Assembly: GCA_003567685.1 (NCBI GenBank)
Contig: PWYW01000009.1
Span: forward strand, 1 to 64,000
Reading direction: 5' to 3'
DNA length: 64,000 nucleotides
DNA from: Gammaproteobacteria bacterium
GTDB taxonomy: Bacteria; Pseudomonadota; Gammaproteobacteria; Xanthomonadales; Wenzhouxiangellaceae
In this document: positions 7,563 through 17,231 of the stretch, one piece after another
Numbering within the stretch: position 1 is the first letter of the stretch
Layout of the letters: every line of letters begins with the position of its first letter
Made by a program: the position numbers and the translations under genes
The notes under the pieces: model-generated
What the model was told of the DNA's origin: nothing
Database searches by the model: none
The model's input: only the letters and a program-made list of their open reading frames with translations

Positions 7563-10235
7563 TTACACCGACAGTGGCAGCGGTTTGTCGGGGTCGATAT
7601 CCAGGTGGCTGCGCGCTTTGCCCAGCTGTTCGCGGTCGAAATCACCGCGGTTGGCCAGGGCCACCAGGGCGGCCCAGGCAATCTGGTGACGATCAACCTC
7701 GAAGAAGCGACGCAAGTTCTCGCGCGTGTCCGAGCGGCCGAAGCCATCGGTGCCGAGCACGATGTAGTCGCGCTGCGGAACGAACTCACGCACCTGGTCG
7801 GCATGGGCCCGAATATAGTCGGTGGCCGCGACGACGGGTCCCTGACGGCCTTCAAGCTGGCGGGTTATCCAGGCTTGGTCGGCGCGCTGGTCGGGGTTTA
7901 GCCGGTTGCGTCGACTCACTCGCAGCCCATCGCGCCCCAACTCGTTGAAGCTGGTCGCCGACCAGATGTCGGCCGCGATGCTGAACTCATTTTCCAGTAG
8001 CTCAGCGGCAGCCATCACTTCACGGAGAATCGCACCCGAACCCATCAGCTGAACCCGTGGTTCGTCGCCCCGCTCGCTTTCCTTCAGCAGGTAGAGCCCT
8101 TTGCGGATGCCTTCCTCGCAGCCTTCCGGCATGGCCGGGTGGGGATAGTTTTCGTTCAGCACAGTGACGTAGTAATACACGTCTTCCTGTTCGGCATACA
8201 TCCGCTTCAGGCCATCCTGCAGGATCACCGCCAGTTCGTAGCCGAAGGTCGGGTCGTAGCTGACGCAGTTGGGCACGGTGGCGGCAAACACGTGGCTGTG
8301 GCCGTCCTCGTGCTGCAGGCCTTCGCCGTTCAGCGTGGTCCGGCCCGAGGTGCCACCAATCAAGAAGCCGCGGGCGCGCATGTCGCCGGCCGCCCAGGCC
8401 AGGTCGGCAATGCGCTGGAAGCCGAACATGGAATAGAAAGTGTAGAACGGAATCATCGGCAGGCCGTTCGAGGCGTAGCTGGTGGCCGCGGCAATCCACG
8501 AACTCATTGAGCCGGCCTCGGTGATGCCTTCCTGCAGCACCTGGCCTTTCTGGTCTTCCTTGTAGTACGCCAGCTGGTCGGAATCCACCGGCTCGTAAAG
8601 CTGGCCAAACGGCGCATAGATGCCGATTTGGCGGAACAGCCCTTCCATGCCGAAGGTGCGCGCCTCGTCACAGATAATCGGCACGATGTGCTTTTTCAGC
8701 GCCTTGTCGCGCAGCAGCACGGCCAGGCAGCGAACGAAGGCCATGGTGGTCGAGATTTCACGATCGCCCGAGCCCTTGGTGATGGATTCAAAAGCCGACA
8801 GCTCGGGCGTTTCCAGTGCGCCACCTTCAACCCGGCGCTGCGGCAGGTAGCCGCCCAGCTTTGTGCGCTGATCTTTGAGGTACTTGACCTCCTCAGAGTC
8901 CTCGCCCGGGTGATAGTAGGGCACCTCGGCCAACTGTTCGTCCTTGACCGGCACGTTGAAGCGGTCGCGGAAATAGCGCACGCCGTCTTCGTTGAGTTTT
9001 TTTTGCTGGTGCGAAATGTTCTGGCCTTCGCCGGACTGGCCCAGGCCGTAGCCCTTGATGGTCTTGGCCAGGATCACCGTCGGCTGGCCGGTGTGATTGG
9101 TTGCCGCGTGGTAAGCCGCATAGATCTTGTGCGGGTCGTGGCCGCCGCGATTCAGGCGCCAGATGTCCTCGTCGGACAAGTCGGCGACCATTTCCTTGAG
9201 TTCGTCGTAGGCGCCAAAGAAGTGCTCGCGCACGTAGGCACCGTCGTTGGCCTTGTACTTCTGGTAGTCGCCGTCCAGCGCTTCCTCCATGCGCTTGCGT
9301 AGCAGGCCCTTGGTATCGCGAGCCAGCAGCGGATCCCAGTAGGAGCCCCAGATCACCTTGATGACGTTCCAGCCGGCGCCGCGGAACACGCCTTCCAGTT
9401 CCTGGATGATCTTGCCGTTGCCCCTGACCGGCCCGTCCAGGCGCTGCAGGTTGCAGTTGACCACAAACACCAGGTTGTCGAGCTTTTCGCGCCCGGCCAG
9501 CGAAATGGCGCCCAGTGATTCCGGCTCGTCGGTTTCACCGTCGCCCATGAAACACCAGACCTTGCGCTTTTCAGCCTCGACCAACTCACGGTTGTGCAGG
9601 TATTTCAGGAAACGGGCCTGATAGATGGCCATGATCGGCCCCAGGCCCATCGATACGGTCGGGATCTGCCAGAACTCCGGCATCAGCCAGGGGTGCGGAT
9701 AGGAACTCAGGCCCTCGCCGTCGACTTCCTGGCGGAAACGGTCGAGTTGTTCTTCGCTGATCCGCCCTTCAAGGAAGGCACGAGCGTAGATGCCCGGCGA
9801 AGAATGGCCCTGAATAAACAGCAGGTCCGAGCCGTCTTCGTGGTCCGGACCCTTGAAGAAATGGTTGAAACCGACGTCATAAAGCGATGCCGCCGAAGCA
9901 AAGCTGGCGATATGGCCGCCCAGCTCACCGCCGCGACGGCCGGCACGTACCACCATGGCCATGGCGTTCCAGCGAATGATCGAACGGATACGCCGTTCCA
10001 GCGCGCCGTCGCCCGGCATGGCCGGCTGGCGATGCGGCGGGATGGTATTCAGGTAGGCGGTGGTCAGGTCAAACGGCAGATGGGCGCCCGAACGCCGCGC
10101 CAGTTCAACCAGCCGCTCGAGCAGAAAGTGAGCCCTGTCCGGCCCGTCCCGGTCAACCACGGCGGCCAGTGCTTCCAGCCACTCGCGGGTCTCTTCGGGA
10201 TCCATATCCTTGGGATGGGGAAATTGATCAACCAT
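7563..10235 (-). CDS. aceE: Pyruvate dehydrogenase E1 component (homodimeric type)
   Basis: An 890-aa thiamine-diphosphate enzyme that decarboxylates pyruvate and acetylates E2 lipoyl groups. Length and sequence fit the homodimeric AceE of Gammaproteobacteria. The N-terminus reads DMDPEETREWLEAL, the ThDP motif includes FMGDGETDEPES, and the pyrimidine-domain stretch EGITEAGSMSSWIAA is present. ATG at 10235 opens the operon aceE-aceF-protease-lpdA. A TACAAT hexamer 42 nt upstream is a candidate -10. No PdhR-type regulator gene is nearby, so control of the operon cannot be read from this window. Confidence 0.97.
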   Translation of the reverse strand: MVDQFPHPKDMDPEETREWLEALAAVVDRDGPDRAHFLLERLVELARRSGAHLPFDLTTAYLNTIPPHRQPAMPGDGALERRIRSIIRWNAMAMVVRAGRRGGELGGHIASFASAASLYDVGFNHFFKGPDHEDGSDLLFIQGHSSPGIYARAFLEGRISEEQLDRFRQEVDGEGLSSYPHPWLMPEFWQIPTVSMGLGPIMAIYQARFLKYLHNRELVEAEKRKVWCFMGDGETDEPESLGAISLAGREKLDNLVFVVNCNLQRLDGPVRGNGKIIQELEGVFRGAGWNVIKVIWGSYWDPLLARDTKGLLRKRMEEALDGDYQKYKANDGAYVREHFFGAYDELKEMVADLSDEDIWRLNRGGHDPHKIYAAYHAATNHTGQPTVILAKTIKGYGLGQSGEGQNISHQQKKLNEDGVRYFRDRFNVPVKDEQLAEVPYYHPGEDSEEVKYLKDQRTKLGGYLPQRRVEGGALETPELSAFESITKGSGDREISTTMAFVRCLAVLLRDKALKKHIVPIICDEARTFGMEGLFRQIGIYAPFGQLYEPVDSDQLAYYKEDQKGQVLQEGITEAGSMSSWIAAATSYASNGLPMIPFYTFYSMFGFQRIADLAWAAGDMRARGFLIGGTSGRTTLNGEGLQHEDGHSHVFAATVPNCVSYDPTFGYELAVILQDGLKRMYAEQEDVYYYVTVLNENYPHPAMPEGCEEGIRKGLYLLKESERGDEPRVQLMGSGAILREVMAAAELLENEFSIAADIWSATSFNELGRDGLRVSRRNRLNPDQRADQAWITRQLEGRQGPVVAATDYIRAHADQVREFVPQRDYIVLGTDGFGRSDTRENLRRFFEVDRHQIAWAALVALANRGDFDREQLGKARSHLDIDPDKPLPLSV

Positions 10236-10276
10236 GGTTGTGCTCTACCCGTCAATACGTGTTGTTATGACCCAAC

Positions 10277-10282
10277 ATTGTA
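10277..10282 (-). promoter_or_regulatory. Candidate -10 element upstream of aceE
   Basis: On the minus strand the hexamer is TACAAT, 42 nt from the aceE ATG. No good -35 is visible at 16-18 bp. The same hexamer or TATAAA is found at nearly the same distance in front of fba, gap and maeB. Confidence 0.35.
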
Positions 10283-10344
10283 GACCCTGAACGACGGCGG
10301 TTTGGTTGCCAGTCGTCAAGAATCGACTGGAGGCCTTTGAACAC

Positions 10345-10375
10345 AAAAAAGCGCGGGCCGTCGAACGGCCCGCGC
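10345..10375 (-). terminator. Rho-independent terminator of the giant CSLREA gene
   Basis: A perfect 11-bp GC-rich stem (10351-10361 with 10365-10375) with a 3-nt loop, followed on the minus strand by six T residues (complement of 10345-10350). It lies 20 bp after the stop codon of the 2230-aa protein. Confidence 0.9.
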
Positions 10376-10395
10376 AAGCACACCCGCGATGTCTG

Positions 10396-13300
10396 CTACT
10401 GGAAGCGATCCGAGAAAATCACATCCCCCAACTCGCCCAGCCCCACTGGCAGGGAGAACTCCGAGCTGTTGCCCGCATCGTCGGTCGCCATGCCCACCAG
10501 CTCGTCACTGGGCGAAAGCAATCCGGCCGGCACGCTGAATGCACCGTCGACGAACTCGGTAGCGTCGGGCGCCGCGTAGGTCTCGGTATGCAAGAGGCGA
10601 TCAGGCTGTCCCGCGACAATCTGGTAGATATCGATCCTAATCGGGTAATTGGCGTTGCTGGCCAGGGTGTCGACCCGAACCCTGAAGTTCACCGTATTGG
10701 ACCCCTCGTCGAACAGGGTTCCATCGGTATCGAACTCGGGCGGATTCTGCAGACGGTTCGGGCCGTCCTGGCCGCCGCCCGGGTCGGTTCCGCCGGCTGA
10801 ATCACCCAACTGCACCGGCACATCGGTCGCCACGAAACGGTTGCCACGCAGGCTGTTTCGAAGAATGACTGAATTGCTGTCGGTGCTGTTGAGCAGAATA
10901 CCGGTTGCCTGGTGGCCAATGACATTGCCAAAGGCGCCAGCACTGGCATCAGCATGGTTGGCGGGGATGGTCACCGTCGCCCCGTAGCCGACGATATTCT
11001 CCAAAGTGGTTGGACCCGCCGAGCCGGTCGTGATCAAGACCCCGACCGGGCCGTTTCCAGCCGGCGAGCCGTCCGGAAGCACACCAATCCAGTTGCCCCG
11101 AATACGGTTGCTGCGGCCGGTCGCCAGGCCAATACCGCGTTCCTGGTTGAAGGCAATGATGTTGCCGTCACCATCGTCACCACCAATGTCGGTGCGCCCG
11201 GCGCCCATGCCGAACAGGCCCGTGCCGTTGGGTCGGGGCTGGTCGTCCTCGTCGACACCAATGCGGTTGCGGTAGAACTCGATCAGACCGTCCGGCGACG
11301 TATCGAAGGGGTGGCTGTACACGACACCAGTCTGCTGGTTGCCGCCAATCATGTTGTCTTCAATGACTTGTCCGCCGGCAAAAATCTGGATGCCGTGGGC
11401 CGAGTGGTCGAGCAGGTGACTGCCGGCAACACGGTTGCCAGTGCTGGCGATACGCACGCCAACGGAGTGATTGGCGATTCGGCTGGCAACGATCTCATGG
11501 CCCGAACCCTCATCAATCCGGATGGCGGTGGTTGGCGCACCGACATTGACACCGCCCGGCGTCACCCCGACAAAGGCACCGGCAATGACATGCCCACTGC
11601 CTTGCAGCAAGATGGCCGAACTACCGCCATGGCCGATAACGTTGGCGCCCTGACCGATTACCAGGCCACTGGTGAGCTGGTGGTTTTCGCCAAACAGGCG
11701 AACGCCGATGCTGGCATGGCCGAAATTCTCATCGGCCGGGTCATCCGGATTGACCCCAACCCAATTTGAGGCCATTGATACGCCGTCGTTTTGCACATTG
11801 ATGCCAATGCCATTGGCAACGATGACATTGCCCTGACACACCTGGTTGGGCGGCAGCCCGGTGCACTGCCCGATATGGATATCCGCCCCGGCATTGCCAG
11901 TGATATCGACACCCCGGTTATTGCCGGCCGGGCTCAGACTGCCGTTGGCCAAACGCCCGGCACCGATCACGTTGCCGACAACCACCGCCTGGCTGGCTGA
12001 GGCCTGCATGATGATGCCGCGCTCACCATTGTCGGCAATCCAGTTGTTGTCAATCAGTATGCCGCTGACACTGTTGACCACGATCCCATCCAGGTTGTTG
12101 CCCGCTGCCACGAAGGCGCCGTTCTGCGGACGCAAGCCCACCAGATTGTCGCGGAACACCAGGTTGCTGCCGCCGTCGATTCTCAGCCCGGACGTGGGCG
12201 AGTTGATCAGCGCGACATGCCGAATTTCGCTGTTGCTGGCCGAGACCAAGCGCAGCAGGCGATCAGCCCCACTGAGGTTGGCGCCCGAGACCACCACGGA
12301 CGGCCCATTGGCCGGGTTGAAGTCCGGGTGGGTTTCGCCGGCCAGGGTCACGTTGCTGCCAATGGGTGGCAGTTCACTGGTCGGGCTGAAAGTGGTTATG
12401 CCGTTGGTCGCCAGAATGTCTTCCCAGAAAGTAATGGTGACCGGCTCAGCGCGGTTATTGGCGGCCTGGATGGCGGCACGCAGCGTGCAGGTGGGCACGC
12501 CCGGCGCCTGGAATGGTGCGCCGGTATCGCAGACCGTGCTGTTCGGGTCGGCATTGGGCTGGTCGATGAAGGTGCTGATCACGATCCCTTCGATCGGATC
12601 CACACCCGGCTGCAGCTCGACCGGCGCGGCAGTGAACTCCGAGCTGTTACCGTCGGCGTCGGTGGCCATTGCCACCAGCAAGGCGCCTTCCAGGTCATGT
12701 CCACCCACCGGGCTCAGGCTGCCACTCAGCCAGTTCTCGGCCGAGCTTTCGGGATAAACCGTCGACCCGATGTACAGGCGCCCTTGTGCCTCGCCGGCAT
12801 CGGACAGGTAGAAATCCACGCGCAGCGGATATTCGGCGTTGGCCGGGGCGGTGGGCACCTGCAGGCGATAAACCAGATTGCCGGTTGCCGTGTCGATGAA
12901 GGTAGCCGCCGGGTCCAACTGCGGATGATTCATCAAGCGATTGGGGCCTTCCTGCGCGCCACCAGGGTCGATAAAGCCCGCATTGGGACCAAGTTGAACG
13001 CCCGCCTCGGCATTATCGTAGATCTGGTTACCGCGGACGCGAATCTGGTTTAGGTTGACATTCGATTGAGCCGTGTTGATCAACACGCCGTAATCATTAT
13101 GAGCAATGACATTGCCGAACGCACCGACGTCGCCGCCCACCGGATTGGCGGGAATCACATCATTGGTATTGAAGCCAACCAGGACGGAACCGCCGGCGGC
13201 ACTTGAGGCCAGCGACGTGATGGCGATACCAGGGCCCTGGTTGCCGGCAGGCGTGCCATCCGGCAACACGCCGACCCAGTTACCCTTGATCTCGTTTCCG

Positions 13301-16300
13301 GCAGCGCGGTCCAGGAAAATACCGGCCACGGTGTTGAACGCGACAATGTTGCCGTCGTTATCATCGTTTCCAATCCGAGCCAACCCCGGGTTGGATGCGT
13401 AAATACCGGTGCCGTTCGGCAACGGTGAGTCATCGAGGTCTACCCCAATTCGGTTGCGCAAGATATTGACGATTTCACTGTTGGGGCTTTCATGCCCGTA
13501 GAGCACGCCAAACTGGCCGTTACCACCAATCACGTTCTGCGTGATCTGCTGGGGACCGGTGTTGACCTGAATGCCATGGAGCTGGTTATTGAGAATGCGT
13601 GAGGTCTGGACCGTGGTGCCAACACCTTCGAGCACGATGCCGCGCTCGTTATGGGCAACCCGCGCCGCGACAATGAAATTATTGTTTCCGGACTCGACAT
13701 GAATGCCATAGCGACCATTGCCCACATCGCCCCCGCCCGGAACCATGCCGGAAAACACAGCAACGGTCGAGTGACTGTCGCCGTTAATCACCAGTCCGTC
13801 GTTGCCCGAGTGGCCAATGATGTTGGAACCATCACCGATAAAGGTACCGCCCAGGCCACCGACCATCGTATGGTTCGTTCCGAACAAACGAACGCCGTCC
13901 TGCTGGCTGCCGAAACTGGCATCGGCCGGGCTGTCGGGATTGACTCCCACCCAATTGCCAGCCATGTAGACACCGCTGCCGTCGATCAACAGCCCGGTGC
14001 CGTTGGCGACCACGGTATTCCCCGGGCAGTCGACGATAGGCGGCATACCCGTGCATTGACCGATTCGGATATCGCTGCCGGCCGTGGGCAACACGTTGAT
14101 ACCCACATTGTTTCCAAGCGGCGTCAGATTGCCAGCGCTATCCCGGCCGGCACCGATAACGTTGCCGATCAGCAGAATATCCGTTGCCCCACCGCGCAGA
14201 TCCACGCCTCGCTGACCATTATCAGCGGACCAGTTGTCAAGCAATTGAACGCCAGAAGAGCTTGTTACTTGAATCCCGTTGAGGTTGTTCCCGGCAGCAA
14301 CAAACGCCCCCGCTTCCGGCCGAAGGCCGATCAGTGTGTCGCTGACAAGCACGTTGCTGCTATTGGAAATTGAAAGTCCTTCTCGCGGTGAATTGACCAG
14401 CGCAATATGTCTCAGCTCGACATCGCTGGCCCCGCTGACACGAAGCAGGCCATTACTGGTCGACTGGCTCTGACCGCTGATCACCACGGCTGGCCCATTG
14501 GCCGGGTCAAAGGCTGAATGGCTTTCACCAGCCAGGGTTACCGATGCGGAAATTGCAGGCAACGGGGTCAGCGGCGAGAACGTGGATACGCCGCCTGGCG
14601 CGACCAGCCCCTCCCAGAACGTAATGGTCACCGGGTCAGCATGATTGTTGGCTGCCTGGATCGCTGCGCGCAGGGTGCAGTTGGGCACACCGGGCGCGAC
14701 GAATGGCTGGCCGGTATCGCAGTTCAGGCTGGCCGGGTCGGCATTGGGCGCATCGCCGAACGAACTGATGATGATGTTATCCAGCGGCGATGGGCTGCCG
14801 AACGACAAGTCGGCTGGCATGGCGCTGAACTCTGAACTGTTGCCCTGGTTATCGGTGGCCATCGCCACAATGAGCGCCGACTCCAGGGCATAGCCACCTA
14901 CCGGCGAGAACGAACCCGACACCCAGGTGTTGGCATCAGCGGCCTCGTAGTCAACTGAACCGAGGTAGAAACGTCCTTGTGACTCTCCCGAATCGGTAAT
15001 GTGGAAATCCAGCCGCAGCGGGTAGCTCGCCTGGCTCGCTGCCGTGGGAACCCTGACTCGATACTCGATGGTTCCGGATCCGGCATCAAAAAATGTGGCG
15101 TTGTCGTCCAGTTGCGGATGGTTCAGCAAACGATTGGGACCTTCGCCAGCGCCCTCGTTAATGCCGCCAATAGTGCTGAAAATCTGGACGCCGCCATCGC
15201 TGTTGGCAAAGATCCGATTACCCCGAATTCGATTGCGCTCGGCCGACATACTGGTTGATTCACGGGTGACGCGAACGCCGACCGAGTTATAGGCAATGAT
15301 GTTGCCCATTCCACCGCCGCCGAGACCGTCTGGCACATGATCGGCTGGAATGGCCTGAACGGTGCCATAACCAACCAAATTGAAATCAGCGGGGAAGCTG
15401 GCAATGGTGCCGTTGATAAGCACCCCGTAACCCCCGTTGCCGCGCGCAGTCCCATCAGGCATCACGCCAATGAAATTGGACCGCACCGTACTGCCCTCGC
15501 TTGAGTTGAGCACCAGCCCATCCGTGACGTTGGCAGCGATCACGTTGCCGTCGTCAGGACCACCCCCGACAATCACCGTGGCAGCATTGACCCCAATGCC
15601 ATTGGCGTTCGGGATCGACGCTCCATCCGGTCGAACGCCTACATAGTTTGCACGCAACTCGGCGGCTTCGGTGACACCACCAGGATAGGACAGGCCCAAG
15701 CCGAGGATCTCATGCAGACCGACGACGTTTTCTTCAATCACATGACGCCAGTCATTGATCTGAATGCCGACGCCGCCGTTTTTGATTACCTCATTACCGT
15801 TGATCAAGGTTGGCCCGCTCGACGAGTTGATACCGCCACCGTTTGCGGTAATCAGGTTGCCAGCGATGGTGTGGCCGCCTCCGGCGACAATGCGGATACC
15901 GTTGCCAACATTGCCAAATTCAGTGCCATCATCCAGGCCACCAATCCGGTTATCCGAAATGGTGTTGTCATTGCCGGAGGCAATCAGCACCCCTTCTTCA
16001 CCGCTATAAGCAATGGTATTGCCTGAGTTCAAGCCACTTGGCCCAAGGCCTGAGCCAACGAAAACATCACTGGCTGCAATTCGAATACCAGCGCCACCAT
16101 TCCCGAAATTAGCGTTGCCGGGGCTGTCAAAGTTCGCGCCGATGGTGTTGAACACCACGCTCTGTTGAGACCGCTGAATATGGATGCCATGGCCGTCATT
16201 GGCGACGACGAAATTGCCCTGGCAGAAGTTGCTGACTGGCGGCAGAATCAGGCAGCGTCCGATTTCGTTGTTGGCGCCGGCCGAACTCAGGATATGGATG

Positions 16301-17088
16301 CCCGGTCCGCCATTGCCACGTGGGGTCAGGTCACCGCTCGGCAGCAATTGCGCCCCGACCAGATTGCCGGCAATCAGGGAATTGGTGGACCCGGAGCCGG
16401 CAACCCGGATGCCGCCCTGGTCGTTGTCAGCAATCCGATTGCCGAGAACCTGAGAACCGCTGCTATTGTTCAGGCTGACCCCGAAATTGCTGTTGCCGGC
16501 GGGCACGTCAAGACTGAGCAGGTTGTACAAGCCAAGCCGGTTGTCCTGGATGACGACGTTATCGGCATTGCTGACGGAAATACCGTGGTTGGCGGCATCA
16601 CGGATGGCAACATTGCGAATGATCGTTCCACTGGCCGCGCTGCCGCTGATGAAAAAGCCGCTGCTGTTCGTCGTGACGTTGCCGCCATCGATTTGGACGC
16701 GCTGGAAACCAGTGCCGGCGTCAAAATTGGGATGGGTTTCGCCAGAGATCGTGATTCGTCGGCTTATCGTCGGCAAAGCGCTGCCAAGAATGATCCGTGA
16801 GGAAACTCCGTCGTTGATGCCATCGCCCGCCGGTGGCACGGGAATCTCACTGAAACTCACCGTCACATTGGTAGAGGTCCGATTATTGTTGGCCTGAATG
16901 GCCGCACGCAAGGTGCAGGTTCCAGCGGTGGACACGCAACTGATCGAGCCGGTGGTGGCCAGCGGCTCATCGCCCACGGAGTTGACCAGGAAGGTCTGCC
17001 CCCAGGCCATGGGCACCAGGCCCAACCAGACAATGGCAGCCACCATGGGCCACCCCGCCCCGCGACGTTTGTGAGACTCCCCGATCAT
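10396..17088 (-). CDS. Giant secreted CSLREA-domain right-handed beta-helix protein with three tandem modules
   Basis: About 2230 aa starting at ATG 17088. I prefer this start because AGGAG lies 9 nt upstream and a signal peptide follows (hydrophobic VAAIVWLGLVPMAWG, cleavage before QTF). Upstream in-frame codons back to 17190 overlap the maeB terminator. Three modules follow (residues ~31-766, 767-1499, 1500-2221). Each opens with a CSLREA-type N-domain (Cys, then CTLRAAIQA-NN), continues as many Asn/Gly-rich right-handed parallel beta-helix coils (for example GNVIGAG, NWVGVNPD, NRIGV-DD), and ends with a beta-sandwich segment closing in ATD-GNSSEF. The protein ends in DVIFSDRFQ. The family is known as secreted or surface protein in environmental bacteria; its ligand is unknown. 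Adhesion or polysaccharide binding is an inference. It has its own terminator, so it is probably a single-gene transcript. Confidence 0.9.
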   Translation of the reverse strand: MIGESHKRRGAGWPMVAAIVWLGLVPMAWGQTFLVNSVGDEPLATTGSISCVSTAGTCTLRAAIQANNNRTSTNVTVSFSEIPVPPAGDGINDGVSSRIILGSALPTISRRITISGETHPNFDAGTGFQRVQIDGGNVTTNSSGFFISGSAASGTIIRNVAIRDAANHGISVSNADNVVIQDNRLGLYNLLSLDVPAGNSNFGVSLNNSSGSQVLGNRIADNDQGGIRVAGSGSTNSLIAGNLVGAQLLPSGDLTPRGNGGPGIHILSSAGANNEIGRCLILPPVSNFCQGNFVVANDGHGIHIQRSQQSVVFNTIGANFDSPGNANFGNGGAGIRIAASDVFVGSGLGPSGLNSGNTIAYSGEEGVLIASGNDNTISDNRIGGLDDGTEFGNVGNGIRIVAGGGHTIAGNLITANGGGINSSSGPTLINGNEVIKNGGVGIQINDWRHVIEENVVGLHEILGLGLSYPGGVTEAAELRANYVGVRPDGASIPNANGIGVNAATVIVGGGPDDGNVIAANVTDGLVLNSSEGSTVRSNFIGVMPDGTARGNGGYGVLINGTIASFPADFNLVGYGTVQAIPADHVPDGLGGGGMGNIIAYNSVGVRVTRESTSMSAERNRIRGNRIFANSDGGVQIFSTIGGINEGAGEGPNRLLNHPQLDDNATFFDAGSGTIEYRVRVPTAASQASYPLRLDFHITDSGESQGRFYLGSVDYEAADANTWVSGSFSPVGGYALESALIVAMATDNQGNSSEFSAMPADLSFGSPSPLDNIIISSFGDAPNADPASLNCDTGQPFVAPGVPNCTLRAAIQAANNHADPVTITFWEGLVAPGGVSTFSPLTPLPAISASVTLAGESHSAFDPANGPAVVISGQSQSTSNGLLRVSGASDVELRHIALVNSPREGLSISNSSNVLVSDTLIGLRPEAGAFVAAGNNLNGIQVTSSSGVQLLDNWSADNGQRGVDLRGGATDILLIGNVIGAGRDSAGNLTPLGNNVGINVLPTAGSDIRIGQCTGMPPIVDCPGNTVVANGTGLLIDGSGVYMAGNWVGVNPDSPADASFGSQQDGVRLFGTNHTMVGGLGGTFIGDGSNIIGHSGNDGLVINGDSHSTVAVFSGMVPGGGDVGNGRYGIHVESGNNNFIVAARVAHNERGIVLEGVGTTVQTSRILNNQLHGIQVNTGPQQITQNVIGGNGQFGVLYGHESPNSEIVNILRNRIGVDLDDSPLPNGTGIYASNPGLARIGNDDNDGNIVAFNTVAGIFLDRAAGNEIKGNWVGVLPDGTPAGNQGPGIAITSLASSAAGGSVLVGFNTNDVIPANPVGGDVGAFGNVIAHNDYGVLINTAQSNVNLNQIRVRGNQIYDNAEAGVQLGPNAGFIDPGGAQEGPNRLMNHPQLDPAATFIDTATGNLVYRLQVPTAPANAEYPLRVDFYLSDAGEAQGRLYIGSTVYPESSAENWLSGSLSPVGGHDLEGALLVAMATDADGNSSEFTAAPVELQPGVDPIEGIVISTFIDQPNADPNSTVCDTGAPFQAPGVPTCTLRAAIQAANNRAEPVTITFWEDILATNGITTFSPTSELPPIGSNVTLAGETHPDFNPANGPSVVVSGANLSGADRLLRLVSASNSEIRHVALINSPTSGLRIDGGSNLVFRDNLVGLRPQNGAFVAAGNNLDGIVVNSVSGILIDNNWIADNGERGIIMQASASQAVVVGNVIGAGRLANGSLSPAGNNRGVDITGNAGADIHIGQCTGLPPNQVCQGNVIVANGIGINVQNDGVSMASNWVGVNPDDPADENFGHASIGVRLFGENHQLTSGLVIGQGANVIGHGGSSAILLQGSGHVIAGAFVGVTPGGVNVGAPTTAIRIDEGSGHEIVASRIANHSVGVRIASTGNRVAGSHLLDHSAHGIQIFAGGQVIEDNMIGGNQQTGVVYSHPFDTSPDGLIEFYRNRIGVDEDDQPRPNGTGLFGMGAGRTDIGGDDGDGNIIAFNQERGIGLATGRSNRIRGNWIGVLPDGSPAGNGPVGVLITTGSAGPTTLENIVGYGATVTIPANHADASAGAFGNVIGHQATGILLNSTDSNSVILRNSLRGNRFVATDVPVQLGDSAGGTDPGGGQDGPNRLQNPPEFDTDGTLFDEGSNTVNFRVRVDTLASNANYPIRIDIYQIVAGQPDRLLHTETYAAPDATEFVDGAFSVPAGLLSPSDELVGMATDDAGNSSEFSLPVGLGELGDVIFSDRFQ
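10426..16998 (-). repeat. Triplicated ~2.2-kb coding modules
   Basis: Approximate module limits are 14791-16998, 12591-14790 and 10426-12590 (about 2208, 2200 and 2165 bp). Modules 2 and 3 are most alike: both open with NADP(A/N)S---CDTG-PF-APGVP-CTLRAAIQAANN, and their DNA is also clearly similar near 12460-12560 and 14640-14740. Module 1 is more diverged in its first part. The near-equal lengths indicate duplication of a whole domain unit. Confidence 0.8.
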
Positions 17089-17174
17089 GATCCTGCACTC
17101 CTGCTTGACGATGTAATTGGAAAAAGCCGCGCGCCAACAGGCCCCAGCGGTCCAGCCCTGATTTCGCAAGACGG

Positions 17175-17203
17175 AAAAAAAAACGGCCACCCGAAGGTGG
17201 CCG
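17175..17203 (-). terminator. Rho-independent terminator of maeB
   Basis: A perfect 8-bp stem (17184-17191 with 17196-17203) with a 4-nt loop, followed on the minus strand by nine T residues (complement of 17175-17183). It lies between the maeB stop and the giant gene start, which separates the two transcripts. Confidence 0.9.
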
Positions 17204-17231
17204 ATGGACCTATCAAGCAGAGACAGCCGCT

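Noticed and set aside
6113-7855. Longer aceF starting at 7855
   Set aside because: The extra 107 residues are antisense-like sequence inside aceE, and the lipoyl domain starts at 7534.
10426-16998. Repeats in the giant gene read as a CRISPR or satellite array
   Set aside because: The repeats are 2.2-kb coding modules and there are no regular short repeat-spacer units.
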